NCBI GenBank assembly: GCA_035041965.1
Contig: JAPYMA010000023.1
Coordinates: 124,001-188,000 of the forward strand
From: Anisakis pegreffii
Lineage: Eukaryota > Nematoda > Chromadorea > Rhabditida > Anisakidae
Direction of reading: 5' to 3'
DNA length: 64,000 bases
In this document: in pieces, positions 49,792 through 64,000 of the stretch
Layout of the letters: each line of letters opens with the position of its first letter
How positions within the stretch are numbered: the stretch's first letter is position 1
Made by a program: the position numbers and the translations under genes
The notes under the pieces: model-generated
What the model saw: the letters and a program-made list of their open reading frames with translations, nothing else
Database searches by the model: none
Told to the model about the DNA's origin: nothing

Positions 49792-52451
49792 TCATATCTT
49801 CTCAGCATGCTGCTTGCAAAATTCAGCAGCATTGCTGTCGAATTTGGCTGGATCACTGACGTACAAGTCGGCTAATTCTTTGCGCAGCGCACATCCAAGC
49901 AGAGGTGCAGATAACATCTCAGACAACGCGGTTAGCACTGAAAAGTCATAGATACATCATTTCGACACTGATGCTTCGAGAATATTTTCGATGAGTGTTT
50001 GATTAGTGAGTGCACGTGCACCGTGCAAAGCTGATGGATCCGAGTTCAGCACAATGGGATGGGTATTTAGGTGGATTTCGCGACTGACTTGGAGGAAAAG
50101 TTAGGGAGATTCTCATTTTGTGTTGGCAAAGTATGAATCTGATTGTTTGCATCATAACAATTTCATTCAGAAGTGACACATTGCTTACGAAAATCTTTGC
50201 TGCTACACTTCTGCTGTCATTTGCTTTGGGAAACATAAGTCATGATCGTCTCACTAATATAATATTAACGTAATAGGTAACGAATCATGAATGTGAGATG
50301 CACCAATTTTATCGCTGAATTATTTACTTATTGTCACGAGACTGATGGCTGATTATTTACGAATTTGCATACATCAGCAAATCATTGTTGACAAGATGAG
50401 CTACTAGAGTGTTTTTAATGCTCATCAAATCCTCATATTGCACGTCGTTCTGTTTTATAGCAGCAATAACGATTGTTCTTTACGTTGTTTGCATAAATAC
50501 TCAAACTGCTCAATTTTATCGAGCAGTGGACGATCAACCGTTGCTGCTTAATAAATAAAGCCGCATGAAAAAATAAAACTGAAACTAGCACTCCACACCC
50601 ATCTATCCGCATTTCTATTATGGTCATTTCTAAAGAAAGCAATTCAACAGTCTCATATTTATACTATCATTTTTTCAATATGCGAAATCAAAGTACAAAT
50701 GCAACTCAATTCACCTCAATGCAACCACTCTGGTGGTTAATCTTATTATCTTGGGTGAGTCAGTGAAATTGAACAAGAGAAACGGTTTTTTGCAATCAAA
50801 AATCAGTGAAATTCGTCGTTCAATGATCACTATACAAAGTTTGGAAGGTACAATGCTCGATTATAGCAGTCCATTTCACTTCAACTATTCAAAAACTTCG
50901 ACTATTTCGAGAGTACCACTGAATTGCAAAAGTTTTGTCCCGCAGAATCCAATCAAGCAGGGTAACATCACTGCACAAGATGTCACAATAATCACAGTGA
51001 TCAGTTCATGCGACGAAATTTCGCGGCAATCTCTAACCTTGATCAACAGTTATTGCAGGCTTCCAATTCTGAGGTGAAACCATTGGGAACTGAACCTGTA
51101 AATGGATGAAACATTCGTAGAGAAAAGCGTTAACTTGATACCTTTGATAATTCACATAAGGCCTCGTTATGTTGAGGATTGCCTTTGGTCAGGTTTAGCT
51201 TGAAGAGATAATTCAGTGCAGTAAGACAAATAATGTAGTGACTCTTGCTGTGGAGAGCTGATAAGTGTTTGATGTCACTTCAGAATGAATGGCATCGCAT
51301 GCTCAAATAAACTATCCAGGAAAGTGCACACAGCGGCATACCTCTGTGAGTTTCCTGGAAAAAATCACTGAAACTTTTATAACTGCACATTAAAGGAAGT
51401 AAAATCAAAAGTTTGCATGAAAATTCACCTCTCCATTCTCCGAAATGTTTGGATGATAGACCTTTGTAAGGAATTTGATCTTCGGCGCTTCGAAAGGGAA
51501 AGCTTTTGGAAATTCAACCTCAACTTTATATCCACCAACGTTGAATGGCGGTTTATCCTGAAAGCGTCACGAAAATGCTTCTGGAAAGGTATCTGATTGG
51601 GTATATGCGCCTCTGAAGGCTTAAAGTTAAGAGAAAAAATTACCTTGTTCTATCCACATTTTCCTGTAGCCTATGATCGACAAAACGCATTTTTCAAAAC
51701 CTACTTACAGTAAATAAAGATGTAATCCTATCGAACACCAATTCGTGATCAATTTCTAATGACTGAAGGATCTATAAATTTCCATATCTGGCGGGGATAC
51801 ATTGGTCGATGAGTAAGTGATACAGAGCAATTTCAGCATTTCAAAATCTGCATGGCACAGGAGAAGAGGATCTAAAGTTGCTACTCGACTGCAACCACAA
51901 AATGTCGATGCTCACTGCCAATTCTTGAGGACAGTCGCTGAACTGACCGGTAACAACATTACTGTCCACTTGTTTTCATTCTTATCATCGACACTTTTCA
52001 AATCATATGTCTTCTCTTTTATTGCTTCGATGATTTCCAAATCCTAAACGACTCGCATTTTCAAAACTTTCATATATCATGTGCACTTTCATTTTTTTTG
52101 GCTTTTGTGGCCTCAGACATTCGGATTGGTTTGATCGCGATGCCAAGGATGCCAGGAAATCGCATTGCCGCACATATCAGTTTTGACCAGAGTTGCACTC
52201 ATCATACTTAAAAAATCAACTGAAATTTCTCTCAATCATTGGTAACAATAAATCGATCTTTACAGACTTGCAACACCGAATGTCCAGTTCCGTGGAGTAA
52301 CTCAATACATTTCATGGAAATTCATCGCTCGTAATGTCAATGTCCCAGTCGTGGTACAGTCCAACGATTGAATGATACGGATGAGTAAATTCAGAACCCT
52401 CTTAAGTCTTTCGTTCTTCAATGTCGATTTCATTGCACCTTTGGACACCAT
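49792..52451 (-). CDS. E2-fold (UBC domain) protein lacking the catalytic cysteine
   Basis: Minus-strand exons: 52451-52398, 51762-51709, 51557-51429, 51095-51038 and 49937-49792 (stop TGA at 49,792-49,794). Phases match (0, 0, 0, 1) and the product is 146 residues, the size of a bare UBC domain. The closest family by pattern is UBE2L3/UBC-18: DKPPFNVGGYKVEVEFP, then PKIKFLTKVYHPNI, then FPMVSPQNWKPA, then a C-terminal helix LRKELADLYVSDPAKF. The HPN motif (residues 71-73) is intact. Eight residues after its Asn, where an active E2 has cysteine, the codon is CAG (Gln81, 51,090-51,092). It should therefore not form a ubiquitin thioester and may act like a UEV-type cofactor or be drifting. Exons 3-5 are strongly supported; the first two, and the start ATG, are less sure. 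The 3' half of the gene overlaps a tandem duplication. Confidence 0.68.
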
Positions 52452-53402
52452 TTCTTCATAGAACCACACTGAGCTGTACCAGAAGCTGCCAATGACAAGA
52501 TTTGATTCAAGTTGAGATCACGCTATATTCACTCAAATTGCAAATCCTTACTTGGTATTAACAGTTTTAAAAATGCAGACAAACAAAAAATATAATGCTG
52601 AAATGACTTGAAAAATCAGCTTTATATCAGCTTAGTTGCGATTTTTGCATACATTTCATCCGTTTCACGTTGAACAAACCACATTTGCATACCCGCTGCA
52701 AATTTGCTAATTTCTTCGAAGGAAGTAGTTGTATTTATCTCAAAATCAAGTAGTGAAGGGCACAGGTTTTATTGCAAGTGTATCGTTCCAGTTGTATTGC
52801 CTAGTAGACAGAGCGATGATTGATTTGAGAAGTTATCATGAACGCACTTTCACGACAAATAAGCCTCATTATCTTCTTTGATCACGACTTTGTGGGCAAT
52901 CATAATCAAGCATCTTTGACATCATATTTTTTGGGTTTCTCGCATCTCATCCAGATGAAACTAAAAATAGGTGATCGACGTGCTCGTAATCAAAACATTT
53001 TTTTTCCATTTATTATTTCTATTCGATTACTGATATGGTTGAGTATAATAGTCATCAATGTCTAATTTCCACCTCCACAGTTTTTTGAAACAACATAAAC
53101 TACATAACGTATCATAATATGCCTCATCAGCTAACCATGACAAGATATCATAGCATAATAAGTATGAAGCGGTGACACCTGTATATTGGGTTAAGTACAT
53201 AAACAGCCTAACAGTTTGCACATGAGGCCGTGGATGAAACGTTTCAATTTATGAGGAGCCTCCTTCCTTTAAGAAGGGGAAGAGCCTCCTACTCAAGGGA
53301 GGAGGAACCACATAACTTGGTGTGGAAAACATGACAAGTTCTGATCAAATGGAAAAAATAAATCACCTGTGTTGGTTCTAACTTCCAGTACCATCGTATC
53401 AA
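50531..53402. repeat. Tandem segmental duplication, copy A
   Basis: A head-to-tail duplication with copy B immediately following. The first 131 bp (50,531-50,661) match 53,403-53,533 exactly. Similarity then falls over the following few hundred bases. After a gap (copy A about 50,930-52,240 has no counterpart in B), matching resumes to the end, where both copies close with a TTCCAGTA...GTATCAA segment. Copy A contains E2 exons 1 to 4 and the start of the last intron. Confidence 0.8.
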
Positions 53403-54942
53403 CGATCAACCGTTGCTGCTTAATAAATAAAGCCGCATGAAAAAATAAAACTGAAACTAGCACTCCACACCCATCTATCCGCATTTCTATTATGGTCATT
53501 TCTAAAGAAAGCAATTCAACAGTCTCATATTTACTACTATCATTTTTTCAATATGCAAAATCAAAGTACAAATGCAACTCATTTCACCTGAATGCAACCA
53601 CTCTGGTGGTTTATCTTATTATATTGAATGTGTCAGTGAAATTGAGCAAGAGAAACGGTTCCTAGCGATCAAACAGCAGTGATATTCGTCGTTCAGTGAT
53701 CACTGTAAAAAGTTTCGAATGTACAACGCTCGAATACAGCAGTCAACATTCAATTCAGCTATTCAAAAGCTTCAATTAATTTGAGAGAAGACATTTTGAG
53801 AGTTCGTGACGGTTTATTGATGTCGTTATCAGCAGATTCGTAATACCGAGTAATTAGATAACTTAAGTCATTTCATGATAATTGCTCATTCGTAATGTCA
53901 ACGTTGCTTTTAGCATCGATCATGACACAATCCGAAGAGTACTTAATGCATATGAATAAATTGAAAGCAGCCTTAAATTTTGCGTCCATCAGCGACGATT
54001 TCAGTGCACCTCAGGACCATTTCGTCATAGAACCACACTGAGCATCATCAGAAAATGACACCAATCAGATTTTTGTTCAAGCTGAGATGGTTATTAAGTT
54101 CATTTGAAATGCTCATTCTTACGATTAGTTGGTATGATAAGCATTGAAAATGCCACCAAACAAAAAATGTAATGCTCAAATGACTTTAAAAGTCCACATT
54201 TGTTGTGGATTGATTCAGATTTTTTCATGTTATCGGTCATTTCATGCACAGTAAACCACATATCCAAATTATTTCCAAAGGACGAACTTATATATTAACC
54301 TCGCAATGTGGTACTGAAGGATGCACATTTTAAGGTAGGTGTATCGGACTAATTGTGTTGCGTAGCAGACAATGCGATGTTTCGAGAAATTATCATGAAC
54401 ACACTTTCACGGGCAATAAACCTCATTACCTTCCTTCATCACGACTTTGTGAGCAATCATGACCAAGCATCTTTGACATCAAGTTTTTTGGGCCTCTCGA
54501 TGTAGATAAAACTGTAAATAGGTCGCTCGTAATCAAAGCATTTTTTATCATTTATTATTTTTATTCGCTTACTGATGTGGTTAAGTATAATAATCATCAA
54601 TGCCTAATTCCCACCTCTCATAATTTTTTGAAACAACACAAACCACAAAAGGTATCGTAATACGGCTCATCAGCTACTCATGACAGATTGTCATAGCTTA
54701 ATAGCTATGAAGCGCTAACGCCTCACTGTCCGGTTTAGCACATGAATAGCGTAACATCTTGTACATGCGGCCGTGGATGGCAATTTTAATATCACTTCGA
54801 GAAAATCCTCTTACTTAACGGAGGGAGACAACTCCCTACCTTGTGGAAAACTTGGTATGTAAAACATGGCAACTTCTGATCAAGTCGAAATAAGAAATCA
54901 TTCGCGTTTACGTCAAATTCCAGTAAGCCGTATCAATGTGCA
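53403..54942. repeat. Tandem segmental duplication, copy B, internally deleted
   Basis: This matches copy A at 53,403 to about 53,780 and again from about 53,880 to 54,942. It lacks the roughly 1.3 kb carrying the E2 core exons. A remnant of the E2 first exon is recognisable on the minus strand near 53,970-54,020, with its coding pattern (KSSLMDAKFKAAFNL against KSTLKNERLKRVLNL) but an indel between it and the ATG. It cannot encode an E2 and is a truncated pseudogene fragment. Confidence 0.75.
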
Positions 54943-56100
54943 GAACGACTGTAATCGCGAGTCAGCTAACGTTCTTTATCAGCATCATAGATCTGTATGA
55001 ATATGGCAGGTGCACGCAAATCAGCTTAAGTCATCAATAATTACATTTAGCACACACGGCGTTGTGTTCTTAACAGATACAAGTTTCACATCGTCAATAC
55101 CTGTTTCAAAGCGGTTCATTGATAAAAATCGTGATAAGAAGCAACAGTACTTTCGGTATCGCATTTCCACCTCTGATCAATGTTCAACTAAAAAGATCAT
55201 GAAAAATCACTGACGACGAACACATAAAAGGTATCATATCTACAACCTGCAGATGGAAACATTCAGTCACGCGTCTGAAATATAGCTATCATGATAACAT
55301 CTCCGTTATTATTTACCGTCATCACAAAGTCCACCCCTTAAACAATTTCATCTCACCGCTCATCGAACAAATAACATGTTATTTCATTTATATAGATGGC
55401 AACAGCTTACTTATGTGCAATAACCTTCTCTTGTTGATGAAGCTCAATTCAATCATGTTCAACGTTTGATTCAGTTTGTTGCTAATTTACTCCTTTACGT
55501 AACGAAACTTCACGGATGTGTATATTGAACATTCACCAAAGTGCGGCCGTACCTATTGAAAGTGGTAAACATAAGTTTGAATGGTTCAGAAACGTTAGAA
55601 TGCAAGATGACCCTTCCCTTGCGATTTATGTCCTGACCGGTTATGGCGCTTGCAGCGGCACATTTCAGTGTTGTTACTTAACGAGCCATCGCAAGTGGCT
55701 GTTAAAATAACGCATTTAGTCTCCAATTGTTGATGTGTCGACCAAGATCGTATTTTTCGGATCGTTGGGATGAACCGTGCAATTCTTTGCAAATGGTCAG
55801 TAGACGAAACATTATTGCAGAAGAGGACACAACGATAAAAACGAAAACGAAGCTCTAAGGAACATCTGTTGAATCAGTTAAAGACAGCAACAAACAATTG
55901 CTGAGGACTGTTCATTGCCAGAGTGTTCAACGAGAAACGATACCAATGTAAGTAATCAGATACCATTGAACTCATGTGGGAACATCATTTCAGTCAGTCC
56001 CTGTCGTTAACGGCCATATTCATCATATATGAGGAAATACTGAAAAATTGGTTCAACAAAGAATCATTGAGCATAACAGAAGAATAAAACTCATTTGAGG
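54943..56100. other. Intergenic region upstream of the alpha-glucosidase
   Basis: Short open frames only (for example plus 55,010-55,213 and plus 55,516-55,710), none with motifs. The last part is the presumed promoter and 5' UTR of the GH31 gene. No TATA-like element stands out to me. Confidence 0.4.
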
Positions 56101-62888
<6,788 letters not shown>

Positions 62889-63685
62889 TTCAGTATCCAT
62901 TTCGAGGAATTGATTAGGAATAAAATTGTTTCATGATAAAATGGTTAAGCAATCACAACTGAAAGTATTCGGCTACTATTGACATTAGTTTGTCATCTGT
63001 TGTCATAGAAGATGGTGTTTTTTTCTGTCTTTCAAATATGTTCTTTACTGTAGAATCAGACGATTCATTGAAACAGACTTACGCACACGCTAGAATATCC
63101 AAGCGCTCTGATCTGATAATAAAAAATGATTTAGAATGCCAAGACTTCTTTAAAGTGCTTTATACCTACAAACGTGACTGTATGAATGTTCTGTGCTCCC
63201 ATCTTCCTATTCGAGATACCCCAGCATTAACTGAGTGAGATCTCTGAAATAATGATATCGGAATTGCCGAAATTCGCATCCCGACTGCTTCATTCCGGAG
63301 CTTCGTGTGGAAAACCGATTATTCTGAATTTTTTTCGGGAATTTCATTGAGATTCTTATGATCGAACAGTTGAAGGAGTATTATTGATTGAATCGCTTTC
63401 CCGATCTTCAAAATACCGTCGAATCGTTAACAATTACTTCAAAAATCAGGAAGAAGTATTGCAACTATGAGTGAGCTAGCGAGGCTTTCCCATGTCGATC
63501 TGTGCGCAATCCGACCTAAACAATGCATATTCATATTCATCTGTAGTGGAGGGAACTCAACTTATATGGTGTGATTGGAAAGAGCGTTTACAACGAACGT
63601 TACATTCTCTCTCCTTTCTGATTAATAATGAACATGGTGGTTCGAAAAAATATGTTTAAGCATGCCCCGTATCGATATTTCAATA
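62889..63685. other. Intergenic region after the GH31 gene
   Basis: Apart from the poly(A) signal I see only a short open frame at 62,990-63,238 on the plus strand with no motif, and nothing else I can support. Confidence 0.4.
62919..62924 (+). promoter_or_regulatory. Candidate poly(A) signal of the GH31 gene
   Basis: AATAAA 31 nt after the stop codon at 62,886-62,888. The close spacing supports the stalked isoform as the normal transcript end. Confidence 0.6.
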
Positions 63686-63720
63686 ATTTTTGATCCCGGG
63701 ATTATCCCGGGATCAAAAAT
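63686..63720. repeat. Perfect hairpin, 16-bp arms, 3-nt loop
   Basis: The arms 63,686-63,701 and 63,705-63,720 are exact reverse complements containing GATCCCGGGA, with loop TTA. It sits about 70 bp upstream of the duplicated GH31 fragment. It could be the end of a foldback or MITE-type element, or a cruciform-prone site. It lacks the U-tract and gene context of a terminator. Confidence 0.85.
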
Positions 63721-63761
63721 CGATCACGGGACTGAAAAATCGTCGGAATTTTGCAAACCCT

Positions 63762-64000
63762 GCTCTGAATTGAATAAGTCGCATTTAGTCATGAACCATC
63801 GATATATCTGCCAAGAGATCAATATCGTTCATCAGAACAACTCTTCTTCGCTCGCGGAGGTAAAATGAGCAGTATCAACGATAAAGTTTTCACGTTTTCA
63901 GTCACCAGATAGTCTGGTAGTCGAATGTGGGACATTTCAGTTGGTAACACATTTGGCATTAAATGACAAATTTTTCAAAACGCGATTTTTGAGCTGCTGT
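63762..64000 (+). pseudogene. Decayed copy of GH31 exon 3, truncated by the window edge
   Basis: This stretch aligns by eye with 56,757-57,001, covering the end of GH31 intron 2, exon 3 and the start of intron 3. The exon copy is 63,789-63,939 with acceptor (TTTAG) and donor (GGTAAC) positions kept. Residues IYLPRDQY and SSEQL are retained. A CAG codon in the original is TAG here (63,910-63,912), an in-frame stop. Upstream exons 1 and 2 are not found before it in the window. It may be an isolated fragment or part of a second paralog continuing past 64,000. Confidence 0.75.

Noticed and set aside
63686..63720. Transcription terminator interpretation of the hairpin
   Set aside because: The window is eukaryotic, no gene ends just before it and there is no U-tract; a mobile-element or repair origin fits better.

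Overview
The window looks like nematode nuclear DNA. It is AT-rich and gene-sparse, with many short exons separated by introns of a few hundred bases. Most 3' splice sites read TTTCAG or TTGCAG. The giant cadherin has the domain order of the nematode Fat-like protein CDH-4. I cannot name the species or clade. No tRNA, rRNA, CRISPR array or bacterial-type operon was seen.

Region 1 (1-34,847, + strand): one huge gene for a Fat-like protocadherin, entered part-way through. A hand-built model of 66 exons keeps phase across every junction and gives 3,871 residues. In order these are about 27 cadherin repeats, a linker, two EGF modules, one laminin-G domain, three EGF modules, one membrane helix and a cytoplasmic tail of about 440 residues.

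Region 2 (34,848-39,400, + strand): the 3' UTR, AT-rich sequence and the 3' part of a small unrecognised membrane-protein gene.

Region 3 (39,400-55,000, mostly - strand): a dynamic accessory block. It holds a C-type-lectin-like gene, a duplicated signal-peptide exon (one copy broken), a Gly/Tyr/Met-rich secreted-protein gene, and a gene for a ubiquitin-conjugating-enzyme (E2) fold protein whose catalytic cysteine position is glutamine. Part of the E2 gene lies in a head-to-tail segmental duplication of about 2.9 kb.

Region 4 (56,101-62,888, + strand): a complete 20-exon family GH31 alpha-glucosidase. It has a signal peptide, a trefoil domain, the catalytic domain, 36 copies of a 24-bp Thr/Pro repeat forming a mucin-like stalk, and a hydrophobic C-terminus fitting a GPI-anchor signal. 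It is probably an ectoenzyme tethered to a cell surface. Beyond it, a perfect hairpin sits next to a decayed copy of its third exon that runs to the window edge.

The genes do not form an obvious pathway. The shared theme of regions 1, 3 and 4 is secreted and cell-surface proteins. All exon models come from reading splice sites and phase by eye; no alignment or RNA evidence was available.
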